Assembly: GCA_002701765.1 (NCBI GenBank)
Contig: NZXB01000028.1
Coordinates: 4,346-17,197, forward strand
Source of the DNA: Porticoccaceae bacterium
GTDB taxonomy: Bacteria > Pseudomonadota > Gammaproteobacteria > Pseudomonadales > Porticoccaceae
DNA: 12,852 nt
Direction: 5' to 3'
The translations under genes were made by a program, and so were the position numbers. The notes under the pieces were generated by a model that saw only the letters and a program-made list of their open reading frames with translations, was not told the origin of the DNA and made no database searches. Below, one piece after another: positions 1-8,209 of this stretch (position 1 is its first letter; every line of letters begins with the position of its first letter).

Positions 1-73
1 AGTAAGTATACCATTTCGAATATAATAACAGTTTCTAAATGCTGCTTATTTTCGCCGCTTAATTGCAGACATG

Positions 74-2665
74 CTATGATTTTTCGGAAATTTGTTTAAT
101 TTTATATACGAAATCCAGAGCAGCTTTGGGTGTCATCGTGTCCGGGTTGATATTATGAATAAGCTCATTTAATTCTTCCCGCAAAGGCAAAGATGGGACA
201 TCTTTTTTCATGGTCGATTCTAGTTCACAGGTCTTGCTAGAGAGTTGCTCACCTTCATGCGGGGTTTTAATAGATTCTAGCGTTGAGAGCTTGGCTAATG
301 CTATGTCAATCACCTGCCTAGGAACGCCTGCCATTTTAGCTACTTGAATACCATAACTTTTGCTAGCTGGACCCTTCTGTATACTGTGTAAAAACACAAT
401 CTCATCATTATGCTCTGTAGCATCGAGATGCACATTTGCCGCATTATTGACCTCATTAGGTAAGTTGGTTAGCTCGAAGTAATGAGTCGCGAAGAGCGTC
501 ATTGATTTAACATTCCGCGCTAAAGAATAGGCGCATGCATATGCTAGTGACAGACCGTCAAACGTACTAGTGCCGCGACCTATCTCATCCATTAAGACCA
601 AACTTTGGTTGCTGGCGTTATGCAAAATATTGGCTGCTTCAGTCATCTCAACCATAAAAGTTGAGCGCCCACCAGCCAAGTCATCCGAAGAACCGATACG
701 CGTGAAAATTCTATCTACTAGGCCAATTTCCGCAGTCTTCGCAGGCACATAACAGCCTATTTGAGCCAGAATCACAATAAGCGCAGCTTGTCTCATATAC
801 GTTGACTTTCCGCCCATATTTGGTCCTGTAATAACTAACATTTTTTGGGATTCATTGACTAGCAAATCATTGGCTATGAATGGCCGATCGAGGGAATTCT
901 CAACAACGGGATGTCTGCCTTGTTCTATGTTGATACCGGATTCATTTTTTAGAGATGGTCGACAGTAGTTTAGCGCATGCGCTCGTTCCGCAAAGGTTGT
1001 TAGAACATCCAGTTCTGAAATTGCGATCGCACATTTTTGCATTTCATTGAGATCTTCGTTTAGCTTCTCCAATAACGATTCATACAATTGTTTCTCTAGC
1101 GCAAGCGAACGGCTTTTTGCACTCAAAGCTCTATCTTCAAATTCTTTTAATTCGGGTGTAATAAAGCGCTCGGCATTTTTTAGTGTTTGCCTGCGGATAT
1201 AGTTTGTTGGAGCATTTGCGGTTTGCCCACGAGATATCTCAATGAAATAACCGTGCACGCGGTTATATCCAACTTTAAGCGTAGATATTCCCGTGCGTTT
1301 TTTCTCAAGCTCTTCGAGCTCGATCAAAAAGTTACCTGCAGAAAAACTGAGTTCTCGGAGTTCATCCAATTCCTCATTATATCCGTCAGCTATCACGCCC
1401 CCCTCTCGAATGACCATAGGTGGATTATCTTTAATAGCTTTCCTCAGAAGTGAATCTATATGTGGCAGCGGTTTAGCACATGAAGCCAGTCCGACGAGGC
1501 ATTTTGCGGAGCACTTGTTGAGCAAGCTCTCTAGATCTGGGAGGACCGCTATTGAATGTTGAAGACGAACAAGATCTCGTGGTCTAGCAGATCGAAGGGC
1601 GATACGAGTCAAGATTCTCTCCATATCGCCTATTTGCTTTAGTGGCGCCTGCAGTTTTTCATAAAGATAAGCATTTTGCAGTTCGGCAACACAATCTTGG
1701 CGTGCCTGAAGAGCATTCAGATCTCGAAGAGGCCTATTGATCCATCGACGCATTAGGCGGCTACCCATTGACGTGGCACACCGGTCTATAACGTTGTAAA
1801 GTGTATTTTCTTGACCACCTTTCAGGTTGGATACGAGCTCTAAATTGTGCCGGCTCGCCGAGTCTATTAGAACACTATCATCCCGGTTTTCGCTTTTAAT
1901 TGTATGGATATGTGGTAGTGAGCATCGCTGAGTACCTTTGGCATATTGAAGTAAACATCCTGCTGCTGAGATCGCTAAAGACATATGCGCGCATCCAAAT
2001 CCGTTTAATTCAGATGTTCCAAATTGCTTATTCAAGATTCTATGGGAATTGTCAAGGTCAAATTCCCATGGTGGACGTTCTCTAATTACCGCTGATTGCA
2101 GCACTATTTTTTTGCCTGAATGCTCTGGAATAAGCAATTCAGAGGGAGATACGCGCTCTAATTCGCTAAATAATTCACTCTGGCTACGCACCTCTGTAAT
2201 TAGAAGTTGTCCCGAGCTCATATCTAACGTGGCCAACCCAAATTTATCGTCATCCATTGATATCCCTGCAAGCAGACTATCATTTCGATTATCTAGCAGG
2301 GCTTCATCAGATAGGGTGCCTGGAGTGATGATTCGAACGACTTTGCGTTCTACAGGTCCTTTACCTGCATTCGGGTCCCCAATCTGCTCGCAAATGGCCA
2401 CCGAAATGCCTTGCTTAACGAGTTTAGCTATATAGCCTTCGGCTGCGTGATGAGGTACACCGGCCATTGGAATAGGCTCTCCGTTTGCTTTGCCTCGCGA
2501 AGTCAGAGTTACTTCTAGCAATTCACTGGCTAATTTCGCATCTTCGAAAAATAATTCATAAAAATCCCCCATCCGATAAAACAGCAATGCATCCTGATGT
2601 TCGGCTTTAATCTGCAAGAATTGCTGGATCATTGGGGTGTAATTTTTTGCAAGCGTGGCATTCAT
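74..2665 (-). CDS. mutS: DNA mismatch repair protein MutS
   Basis: MutS recognises base mismatches and small loops in newly replicated DNA and uses ATP to recruit MutL; it acts in the cytoplasm on the nucleoid. The protein is 863 aa, close to E. coli MutS (853 aa), and aligns along its whole length. The mismatch-probing F-x-E motif is F35-Y36-E37 inside [11 protein letters not shown]. The Walker A loop GPNMGGKST is at residues 614-622 and Walker B has D693-E694 followed by [10 protein letters not shown]. The late signature FATHYFELT and the C-terminal helical tail with [15 protein letters not shown], the region used for tetramerisation, are present. The ATG at 2665 gives the expected N-terminus before TPMIQQF, but no clear Shine-Dalgarno precedes it. 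The gene stands alone on the minus strand, diverging from pncC. No terminator hairpin is visible after its TAG in the 73 bases left. Confidence 0.98.
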   Translation of the reverse strand: MNATLAKNYTPMIQQFLQIKAEHQDALLFYRMGDFYELFFEDAKLASELLEVTLTSRGKANGEPIPMAGVPHHAAEGYIAKLVKQGISVAICEQIGDPNAGKGPVERKVVRIITPGTLSDEALLDNRNDSLLAGISMDDDKFGLATLDMSSGQLLITEVRSQSELFSELERVSPSELLIPEHSGKKIVLQSAVIRERPPWEFDLDNSHRILNKQFGTSELNGFGCAHMSLAISAAGCLLQYAKGTQRCSLPHIHTIKSENRDDSVLIDSASRHNLELVSNLKGGQENTLYNVIDRCATSMGSRLMRRWINRPLRDLNALQARQDCVAELQNAYLYEKLQAPLKQIGDMERILTRIALRSARPRDLVRLQHSIAVLPDLESLLNKCSAKCLVGLASCAKPLPHIDSLLRKAIKDNPPMVIREGGVIADGYNEELDELRELSFSAGNFLIELEELEKKRTGISTLKVGYNRVHGYFIEISRGQTANAPTNYIRRQTLKNAERFITPELKEFEDRALSAKSRSLALEKQLYESLLEKLNEDLNEMQKCAIAISELDVLTTFAERAHALNYCRPSLKNESGINIEQGRHPVVENSLDRPFIANDLLVNESQKMLVITGPNMGGKSTYMRQAALIVILAQIGCYVPAKTAEIGLVDRIFTRIGSSDDLAGGRSTFMVEMTEAANILHNASNQSLVLMDEIGRGTSTFDGLSLAYACAYSLARNVKSMTLFATHYFELTNLPNEVNNAANVHLDATEHNDEIVFLHSIQKGPASKSYGIQVAKMAGVPRQVIDIALAKLSTLESIKTPHEGEQLSSKTCELESTMKKDVPSLPLREELNELIHNINPDTMTPKAALDFVYKIKQISEKS

Positions 2666-2921
2666 AGTAATGTTTTTAAAAGATTAATATGCTTCGGTTT
2701 AAATCTCATAGTGTGCTTGATTGTGATTGAAAGTATAACGAAACTTAAAACATTTTTTATTTTTTAAATAATGAGAATGCGTTACTCTATCTATTGTTTC
2801 ACTGTGATCTTTGTTACAAGCAACATTTAGGAGTAATAGATTTCTAATTAAACAGTGAATAGGTTTCGATTACTTATTCATAGTGAACTTTTGTCTCACA
2901 AAAAAGTATTGCGATTGTATA
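2666..2921. promoter_or_regulatory. Divergent mutS/pncC intergenic region
   Basis: This AT-rich spacer of about 256 bp must carry the promoters of both mutS (leftward) and pncC-recA (rightward). The best leftward -10 is TATACT on the minus strand at 2737-2732, about 60 nt before mutS, but the matching -35 position (ATAAAA) is poor. A Fur-half-site-like AATGAGAAT lies near 2769-2777, and a 6-bp inverted repeat TGAATA/TATTCA is at 2856-2861 and 2875-2880. No CTGT-N8-ACAG LexA box was found here. An AGGAG at about 2830 has no usable start codon after it. Its role as promoter region is inferred from gene orientation, not from strong consensus sites. Confidence 0.4.
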
Positions 2922-3419
2922 ATGAAAGATAGTATCGCTGAATTATCAAAAGACCTTGGCTTGGAATTATTGAATAACTGCGCATCGGTAACTGTCGCAG
3001 AATCCTGCACCGGTGGGGGTTTGGCATCGGCTATCACTGAGACGGAGGGGAGTTCACGATGGTTTCGAGTTGGCTTTGTGACCTATTCCGATTTTTTCAA
3101 ACAAACATTGTTAAATGTTCCGGCCACGTTGATTGAGAGAGAAGGATCAGTGAGCGAGGCAGTTGTTCGATGTATGGTGGAGGGTGCCGTTAATTTAGCT
3201 CAAGCGGATTATGGAATTGCTGTTAGTGGAATCGCCGGACCAACTGGCGGTCGTCCCAGCAAACCGGTCGGGACCGTTTGGTTCGCATGGAAAAGCATTG
3301 ACGGTATTGGTTCTAAGCGGCTTATTTTTTCTGGTAACCGGAGCATGGTAAGAACTCAAGCTATCGAATTTTCTTTGAAACAACTCTTGCATATAGCAAA
3401 GCGATCTAATACTGTATAA
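2922..3419 (+). CDS. pncC: Nicotinamide-nucleotide amidohydrolase PncC (CinA C-terminal domain)
   Basis: PncC deamidates nicotinamide mononucleotide to nicotinic acid mononucleotide, recycling the NMN released by NAD-dependent DNA ligase, and acts in the cytoplasm. From the ATG at 2922 the protein is 165 aa, the same length as E. coli PncC (YgaD), and is the stand-alone CinA C-terminal domain without the N-terminal MoaB-like domain. Visible family motifs are AESCTGG (26-32, with S28), [10 protein letters not shown] (51-60, with Y55 and K60), SGIAGPTGG (102-110) and [14 protein letters not shown] at 2883 in the same frame would add 13 residues that do not resemble the family. Neither start has a good ribosome binding site, so 2922 is chosen on length and homology. 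The gene lies 67 nt ahead of recA, the common cinA/pncC-recA arrangement, and probably shares its transcript. Confidence 0.93.
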   Translation: MKDSIAELSKDLGLELLNNCASVTVAESCTGGGLASAITETEGSSRWFRVGFVTYSDFFKQTLLNVPATLIEREGSVSEAVVRCMVEGAVNLAQADYGIAVSGIAGPTGGRPSKPVGTVWFAWKSIDGIGSKRLIFSGNRSMVRTQAIEFSLKQLLHIAKRSNTV

Positions 3420-3472
3420 GTATCCAGCTCAGGAATCCTACTGTTTTATCCATGACTACAACATTTTTATAA

Positions 3473-3480
3473 AAGAGGTG
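3473..3480 (+). promoter_or_regulatory. recA ribosome binding site
   Basis: The sequence AAGAGGTG ends 6 nt before the ATG at 3487. It decides the recA start: the last three bases form an in-frame GTG (3478) that would begin inside the Shine-Dalgarno itself, so that upstream start is unlikely. Confidence 0.8.
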
Positions 3481-3486
3481 ATATCG

Positions 3487-4521
3487 ATGGACGTTAACAA
3501 AGAAAAAGCACTGCAGGCCGCCCTTAGTCAGATCGAGCGTCAGTTTGGGAAAGGAACGGTGATGCTGATGGGCGAAGATAAACGACCCGCTATCCCTTCT
3601 ATTTCAACTGGTTCTCTGGGGCTGGATATAGCATTAGGCATTGGGGGGCTACCAAAAGGCCGTGTAGTCGAGATCTATGGTCCTGAATCATCAGGAAAAA
3701 CAACCCTAACTCTTCAGATTATTGCCGAAGCTCAAAAAGCGGGTGGTACCTGCGGTTTTATTGATGCAGAACATGCTTTAGACCCTGTTTATGCTGAAAA
3801 ACTTGGCGTCGCAGTTGATGATCTTATCTTGTCTCAACCTGATACTGGAGAGCAAGCGTTGGAAGTCACAGATATGTTAGTTCGTTCAGGTGCAATCGAT
3901 GTTCTAGTGGTTGATTCGGTTGCCGCTTTGACGCCTCGTGCTGAGATTGAGGGTGAGATGGGCGACACGCACGTAGGATTACAAGCAAGATTGATGTCCC
4001 AAGCCCTCAGAAAATTGACTGGTAATATAAAAAGTGCCAATTGCCTAGTGATTTTTATCAACCAAATCAGAATGAAAATTGGTGTAATGTTTGGCAGTCC
4101 CGAGACTACTACCGGAGGAAATGCACTGAAATTTTATTCATCTGTTCGTTTGGATATAAGGCGCATTGGCGCGGTAAAGGAGGGCGATGAAATTGTTGGC
4201 AATGAAACGCGGGTTAAGGTGGTAAAGAATAAGGTCGCGCCTCCTTTCAAACAAGCTGAATTCCAAATTATGTATGGGCAGGGCATCAATTATAATGGTG
4301 AATTGGTGGATCTAGGGGTGAAACATGATTTTATCGACAAATCTGGTGCTTGGTATGCATATAAAGGCGATAAAATGGGGCAAGGTAAAGCGAATGTTTG
4401 CAAGTTTTTAGAAGAAAATACATCCATTGCGGCGGAAATCGAAGCCCTGATAAGAGAAAAAGAACTCGGAGGGTTAACGCCACAGAGTGAGCCGAGCGAA
4501 GAAAGTATTAACAGTGATTAA
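3487..4521 (+). CDS. recA: Recombinase RecA
   Basis: RecA forms ATP-dependent filaments on single-stranded DNA, carries out homologous pairing and strand exchange, and stimulates LexA self-cleavage in organisms that have an SOS response. The protein is 344 aa from the ATG at 3487 (E. coli 353). Walker [10 protein letters not shown] is at 65-73, the catalytic glutamate is E95 in FIDAEHAL, and Walker B VLVVDS contains D143. The DNA-binding L2 loop segment [18 protein letters not shown] is intact, and the tail is acidic (SEPSEES) as usual. The start is fixed by AAGAGGTG 6 nt upstream. recX follows after 67 nt. A complete CTGT-N8-ACAG LexA operator is absent upstream; only the left half, TACTGT at 3439, is seen. 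Confidence 0.99.
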   Translation: MDVNKEKALQAALSQIERQFGKGTVMLMGEDKRPAIPSISTGSLGLDIALGIGGLPKGRVVEIYGPESSGKTTLTLQIIAEAQKAGGTCGFIDAEHALDPVYAEKLGVAVDDLILSQPDTGEQALEVTDMLVRSGAIDVLVVDSVAALTPRAEIEGEMGDTHVGLQARLMSQALRKLTGNIKSANCLVIFINQIRMKIGVMFGSPETTTGGNALKFYSSVRLDIRRIGAVKEGDEIVGNETRVKVVKNKVAPPFKQAEFQIMYGQGINYNGELVDLGVKHDFIDKSGAWYAYKGDKMGQGKANVCKFLEENTSIAAEIEALIREKELGGLTPQSEPSEESINSD

Positions 4522-4588
4522 ATCGCCAAACTAAAGATGTCTGTTTGTATCAGTTGGATTAGCAAGCTGAAAAGTATTGGGTATTTCA

Positions 4589-5062
4589 GTGAACGAAACT
4601 GATTCCTCTGCCCATGAAAAGAAGATTCGGCAAGCAGCGATGAACATGCTGGCGAGAAGAGAGTATTGTAGACGAGAGTTAGAAGATAAACTTTCTCAAA
4701 GGTTCGCAGACTCATTCGCCGTGACATTGGTAGTCAATCGGCTTCGTACTGAAAATCTCCAATCGGATAGCCGTTATGTCGAGGCTTTCGTTAGAAGTAA
4801 AATAGCCCGAGGTCAAGGTTTCCTGAAGATACAGGCACAACTTCTTCACAAAGGCATCGATGAAGAGCTATTTAAAAATATTTGCTTGGAGATGGAGATT
4901 GATTGGAATACCCTAGCTAAACAGGTAGCATCACGAAAGATTTTTCACCGGAAACCAAGTAACCACAGAGAAAGATCAAAAATAATCCGTTTCCTGCAAT
5001 ATAGAGGTTTCACCTTAGCAGAAGCTATGAAGGCAATGGATGAAGTTTGTGAATCCAATTGA
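4589..5062 (+). CDS. recX: Regulatory protein RecX
   Basis: RecX binds RecA filaments and limits their extension and ATPase activity, counterbalancing recA expression. The protein is 157 aa from the GTG at 4589 (E. coli 166 aa) and shows the expected series of three-helix repeats: AMNMLARREYCRRELEDKL near the N-terminus, DSRYVEAFVRSKIARGQG in the middle, and the C-terminal IIRFLQYRGFTLAEAMKAM. The start is uncertain. GTG 4589 has only a weak GGG 7 nt upstream, while an in-frame TTG at 4577 would add four residues and has no Shine-Dalgarno; an internal ATG near 4640 would cut into the first repeat. The gene follows recA by 67 nt and is probably translated from recA readthrough transcripts. It ends 15 nt from the stop of the convergent hydrolase gene. 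Confidence 0.93.
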   Translation: MNETDSSAHEKKIRQAAMNMLARREYCRRELEDKLSQRFADSFAVTLVVNRLRTENLQSDSRYVEAFVRSKIARGQGFLKIQAQLLHKGIDEELFKNICLEMEIDWNTLAKQVASRKIFHRKPSNHRERSKIIRFLQYRGFTLAEAMKAMDEVCESN

Positions 5063-5077
5063 CAAGTTACCATGAGA

Positions 5078-6076
5078 TTATTTATTCAGACTAAGACAGC
5101 GATGGTGCTCAAAAATTTCGACTAGCTTTGTTTCGATCCAACTGTTGGCTAGACAATCTTTAATGAAGCCGCAATGACCACCATACTTTTGCAAGTTTAT
5201 CGCAAGCGCAGTCGGCGGATTGATTCGGCTAATGTCAGAGCTTGGGATCACGGGATCGTCCTCTGCAGCAATTAGATAAGCTTGACTATTTAATGCTGCA
5301 AGGCGATTGCCAGTAATTGCATAAGCAGCAAAGTAGGCGGTCGGGGTTGGATATCGAGTATATCTTGGGATGAAAAGTTCGTTCAGGTCGTTGAGAGATC
5401 TCGCAGCCGTTAATTCGTTAAGAAAGTCATATTCCGGAAATGCGGCCTGTTTCGCTTTAAGAGAATGCTTCCATCGCTTGTAAAAGTACCTCTCGTATAT
5501 AAACAAGGCTTTATTTAACTTGGCCATGGTATTGACAGGATCAACAGGTGGAGAAATAGCTGCAGTTGCAGAAAGCTTTAGTCTATCTCCTTGGTCTGCT
5601 GCGATTCGCAAGGCAAAACTTCCACCCAAAGAAAATCCTGCCAAAAAGACATGCTGATAATTATGTCCATTTAAAAATATTTCTATGGCTTCAGCAACTT
5701 CTTCGCTCATAGTCGAATTGAAAAAATGACGATTTAAATGATGGCTGCCGCCATGGTCTCGAAAATTAATTCTTAACACGTCAAATCCATGTTCAAGAAG
5801 CTTAAATGCTGTCGTTACCTGATATGCAGATCTGCTCGAACCCTCCCACCCATGGAGCAATATCACGATTGTTTTGTTACTAACTTGCGCGCAATCAAAG
5901 TCAGCTATTAGACGAATATCATTGCGTGATTTTAAAATGAGCTGGCGAGTTGGGAGTTTTTTTTGTATCAAAATAGAGCGGTATTTTCGTGGTCCTATAC
6001 TATTCATAATGCTTTGTATATGAGCATTTTTTAGATGGTTGGGCGGATGAAAGTCGTTTGAACTAATCATGATCAT
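5078..6076 (-). CDS. YheT-like alpha/beta hydrolase (COG0429 type)
   Basis: Predicted serine hydrolase or esterase of the YheT group; the natural substrate of this group is not established. The 332-aa protein starts with the family-type FHPPNHLKNAHIQSI segment (residues 9-23). It then has the oxyanion-side HGWEGSS (75-81), the NFRDHGGSHHLN stretch (104-115) and the nucleophile elbow GFSLG with S149. The acid is most likely D274 in AAEDDPVIP and the base H301 in GGHCGF, so the catalytic triad looks complete. No signal peptide or membrane segment is evident, suggesting a cytoplasmic enzyme. ATG 6076 is used; an in-frame ATG at 6070 is equally possible, and neither has a clear Shine-Dalgarno. 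The gene is transcribed against its neighbours, converging on recX with 15 nt between stops and no visible terminator, and diverging from the DUF6491-like gene. Confidence 0.88.
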   Translation of the reverse strand: MIMISSNDFHPPNHLKNAHIQSIMNSIGPRKYRSILIQKKLPTRQLILKSRNDIRLIADFDCAQVSNKTIVILLHGWEGSSRSAYQVTTAFKLLEHGFDVLRINFRDHGGSHHLNRHFFNSTMSEEVAEAIEIFLNGHNYQHVFLAGFSLGGSFALRIAADQGDRLKLSATAAISPPVDPVNTMAKLNKALFIYERYFYKRWKHSLKAKQAAFPEYDFLNELTAARSLNDLNELFIPRYTRYPTPTAYFAAYAITGNRLAALNSQAYLIAAEDDPVIPSSDISRINPPTALAINLQKYGGHCGFIKDCLANSWIETKLVEIFEHHRCLSLNK

Positions 6077-6195
6077 TGAAATGTAGCTGACTAATATAAT
6101 AATTGTAAGATTAATTGTTGATAATGTATCTTTATAAATATTAAAAGTAGATTTGATTATCCTTAGTTACAAGAATTTCTTTTGGAGTTTGCTTC

Positions 6196-6636
6196 ATGGC
6201 TTTTTATCAATCGGTCACTCTCGTTTTGGTCATTTTAATTGGAAACCTATCTTGGTCAGAGATTATTACTGATCCGACCAACGAGCTGTTGAGGACAGAA
6301 TCGCAATTAAAAAATGGCGTAATGGAAAAACTTCTATCAATTAAAGATGCTAAACATTCTGATTTTGGGATAAAAAATAACTGTATCAATACTAGCAGGA
6401 TTCGAAGCTTGAATTTTGTCGATGATCAGATGGCATATTTGGATGTTGGGCGAGGGCGTCAAGTAGTATTATCTTTGAGCGATAAATGTCCTGGAATAAA
6501 GGTCCGTGGTTTTATTCATAAGACACGGGCTAATAGATTATGTGCTCGTTTTGATTCATTTGAGGTGATTGATACTGGAATGAGATGTCGAATACAATCG
6601 CTCGAACCACATATTACACTAGACGCTGATGACTAA
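6196..6636 (+). CDS. Secreted DUF6491-like protein
   Basis: A 146-aa protein of unknown function. Residues about 4-19 are hydrophobic and look like an export signal, although the n-region lacks Lys or Arg, so signal peptidase use is uncertain. The mature part matches what I recall of DUF6491, a small exported family of gammaproteobacteria: NCINTSRIRSLNFVDDQ (62-78), then a strand-rich stretch with DKCPGI (96-101), then LCARFDSFEV (115-124) and a final Cys. The four cysteines C63, C98, C116 and C131 fit two disulfides in the periplasm, which is inference. GGAG at 6184-6187 lies 8 nt before the ATG, a convincing ribosome binding site. Its end overlaps the start of the M23 peptidase gene by 8 bp, so the two are almost certainly co-translated. 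The family assignment is from memory of its motifs. Confidence 0.8.
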   Translation: MAFYQSVTLVLVILIGNLSWSEIITDPTNELLRTESQLKNGVMEKLLSIKDAKHSDFGIKNNCINTSRIRSLNFVDDQMAYLDVGRGRQVVLSLSDKCPGIKVRGFIHKTRANRLCARFDSFEVIDTGMRCRIQSLEPHITLDADD

Positions 6637-7516
6637 AAGAGCTCCGATTTTTCTTACCAAACTCCGTCTAGTGGCGCCTAACCTATTGTTTATCTCATGG
6701 TTGCTAAATTGTGGCGCAGTAGTCGCCGACACTGTCGGACTGGAAATACAATATCCAACTGCATGGCAAGGGCGGTGGATTCAAGGGGGCCTTTTGGTTG
6801 GAGTAGCTCCTGAGGGTCATAAGGTGTTATATCGGGGAACTGCATTGCCGCTAACCTCTGGTGGCCAGTTCATAGTGGGTTTGTCACGCAACGCAACGCA
6901 GACGGCAGAGATCGTGTACGTAAAACCTGATAACACAAGATACCCTCAAAGCTTTCATGTTGATAACCGTAATTACGAGACGCAAATTATAAATGGTGTG
7001 CCGCAGGATAAAGTAATGCCTCCTCAATCTGCTCTAGAACGAATCGCAAGCGATTCCAATGCTGTCAAAGAGGCTAGAAAGAAAATCACTGAGCACGAGT
7101 GGTTTGTTGATGGTTTCATACGACCACTAAACGGACCCATAACCGGCGTTTATGGGAGCCAAAGAATTTATAATGGGATTCCAAAACAACCTCATTATGG
7201 TGTTGATTATGCTGCTCCTAAGGGAACGAGGGTGAGAGCGCCAGCGGGAGGGATTGTGACGCTTGCTCATCAGGACATGTATTTTTCTGGTGGCACAATC
7301 ATTGTTGATCATGGTCATGGGTTAAGTTCAACATTCTTACATTTGAGTGAAATCCTCGTAAAGCCAGGAATTTATGTCTATAGAGGAATGGAAATAGCTG
7401 AGGTGGGTGCTACGGGTCGAGCTACTGGTCCTCACCTGGATTGGAGAATGAATTGGAGAGATGTTCGCATTGACCCCTTATTAGTGCTGGAGGCTCTGCC
7501 TTTCACAAAAGAGTAG
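6629..7516 (+). CDS. Periplasmic M23 family metallopeptidase (LytM/lysostaphin-like)
   Basis: A predicted peptidoglycan endopeptidase or cell-wall remodelling factor exported to the periplasm. The 295-aa precursor has a basic n-region (TKRAPIFLTKLR), a hydrophobic core (about 14-32) and a likely signal peptidase I site after VVA (33/34). C28 is not in a convincing lipobox. Residues about 35-125 form an N-terminal strand-rich domain. The M23 domain covers about 165-290: H189-x3-D193 in HYGVDYAAP, the DHGHGLSSTFLHLS segment (227-240) with H238, and GPHLDW (267-272). The last motif is normally HxH; here the second His, a zinc ligand in LytM, is D271, while catalytic-type H269 is kept. I recall HLDW in related proteobacterial proteins, so this may be a subfamily trait rather than inactivation. 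Translation is probably coupled to the upstream DUF6491-like gene through the 8-bp overlap. Confidence 0.92.
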   Translation: MTKRAPIFLTKLRLVAPNLLFISWLLNCGAVVADTVGLEIQYPTAWQGRWIQGGLLVGVAPEGHKVLYRGTALPLTSGGQFIVGLSRNATQTAEIVYVKPDNTRYPQSFHVDNRNYETQIINGVPQDKVMPPQSALERIASDSNAVKEARKKITEHEWFVDGFIRPLNGPITGVYGSQRIYNGIPKQPHYGVDYAAPKGTRVRAPAGGIVTLAHQDMYFSGGTIIVDHGHGLSSTFLHLSEILVKPGIYVYRGMEIAEVGATGRATGPHLDWRMNWRDVRIDPLLVLEALPFTKE

Positions 7517-7535
7517 TATGTATAAGTTAGGTGCT

Positions 7536-7563
7536 CTGCATATGGAGATTGCAGCGAATTTTT
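7536..7563 (+). terminator. Possible weak terminator after the M23 gene
   Basis: CTGCA (7536-7540) and TGCAG (7550-7554) form a 5-bp stem with a 9-nt loop, followed after CGAA by five T residues (7559-7563). The stem is short and the T run is displaced, so termination would be weak at best. Its place between the cell-envelope pair and the translation cluster fits a transcript boundary. Confidence 0.25.
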
Positions 7564-7597
7564 ATTACACTGGCGTATCTATATTAGGGTGGACGGC

Positions 7598-7801
7598 ATG
7601 GACAAAAAGTTACTCAGTATTTTGGTCTGTCCAGTGAGTAAGGCGCCCCTCGTTTTTAAGAAAGAAAGTCAAGAACTTGTATGCTCGGCGAGTGGTTTGG
7701 CATACCCGATTCGGGATGGTATTCCAGTTATGCTTGAGTCAGAGGCACGTTTGCTGACAGTTGATGAGAGATTGAATAAAACGGATAAACTAAAGCAATA
7801 G
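7598..7801 (+). CDS. Trm112-like (YcaR/UPF0434) family protein
   Basis: A 67-aa protein of the Trm112 family. Eukaryotic Trm112 activates methyltransferases acting on tRNA, rRNA and release factors; the bacterial YcaR branch is less well defined. The sequence aligns closely with E. coli Yca[14 protein letters not shown] at the start, then [26 protein letters not shown]. Two of the metal-site cysteines are visible (C11, C29), but the second Cys of the usual CPxC is Ser14, a change also seen in other bacterial members, so a stable zinc site is doubtful. AGGGTGG at 7586-7592 precedes the ATG at 7598, which is preferred over the in-frame GTG at 7589. In E. coli ycaR sits between lpxK and kdsB; here it is instead 16 nt ahead of a HIT gene and upstream of alaS. 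Confidence 0.9.
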   Translation: MDKKLLSILVCPVSKAPLVFKKESQELVCSASGLAYPIRDGIPVMLESEARLLTVDERLNKTDKLKQ

Positions 7802-7817
7802 AGGGATTAGCTTTATC

Positions 7818-8177
7818 ATGAACGAGCCGTCGGTTACTTTATTTACTCGAATTATAAATGGTGACATACCTGCTGAATTCGTTTACGAAGATGACGAATG
7901 TGTTGTAATAAATGATATTGCTCCGCAAGCTCCTGTTCATATGCTTGTAATCCCGCGTAAGCCTCTTTCCCGTCTGTCGGACGCTGGCTTAGGCGACAAA
8001 AATTTGATGGGTCATCTGTTATGGGTGGCAGGCGAAGTTGCGAGAGCTCAGGGTATTGATAATGCATTTCGGCTGGTTGTTAACAATGGAGCAGAGGCAG
8101 GTCAAACAATTTTTCATTTACACCTTCATGTTCTGGGTAGAAAGTCATTTGATCACGCAGATCTTTCTTCAATTTAA
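7818..8177 (+). CDS. HIT family hydrolase (HinT-like)
   Basis: A histidine-triad nucleotide hydrolase of the Hint branch, a cytoplasmic enzyme that cleaves nucleoside phosphoramidates and, in studied members, aminoacyl-adenylates. The protein is 119 aa, the normal Hint length. It opens with TLFTRIINGDIPAE (7-20), contains FVYEDDECVVINDIAPQAPVH-type nucleotide-contact residues (21-41, with N32-D33), and ends with the triad HLHLH at 100-104, where H102 would be the nucleophile. NNGAEAGQTIFH (89-100) is the typical lead-in. A GAGGG overlaps the upstream stop codon, 12 nt from the ATG, a long but usable spacing. The gene is packed between the Trm112-like gene (16 nt) and alaS (32 nt), so it is probably co-transcribed with alaS. 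This raises the possibility that it clears adenylate by-products of aminoacylation. Confidence 0.93.
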   Translation: MNEPSVTLFTRIINGDIPAEFVYEDDECVVINDIAPQAPVHMLVIPRKPLSRLSDAGLGDKNLMGHLLWVAGEVARAQGIDNAFRLVVNNGAEAGQTIFHLHLHVLGRKSFDHADLSSI

Positions 8178-8209
8178 TCATTGTTTACCTACTTTTTTTG
8201 GGGTCGATC

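Noticed and set aside
1..73. Short open stretch on the plus strand, and a possible ATG near the left edge on the minus strand
   Set aside because: Too short, no ribosome binding site and no recognisable protein similarity; the 73 bases downstream of mutS cannot be assigned.
2049..2435. 128-codon open frame opposite mutS, and similar long frames inside recA, alaS and lysC
   Set aside because: They lie wholly within strongly conserved genes, have low-complexity serine-rich or basic translations and no ribosome binding sites; they are shadows of the real genes.
2891..2923. TTGTCT ... TATAAT as a promoter for pncC
   Set aside because: The TATAAT overlaps the pncC ATG and the spacer is 21 nt; transcription would begin inside the coding region.
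3445..3473. TATAAA at 3468-3473 as the recA -10 box
   Set aside because: The start point would fall on the Shine-Dalgarno, leaving no leader to bind ribosomes, and the -35 position is poor.
6095..6100. TATAAT as the -10 of the DUF6491-like gene
   Set aside because: The -35 position (ATCATT) is poor and the region is so AT-rich that a chance match is likely; noted only as a possibility.
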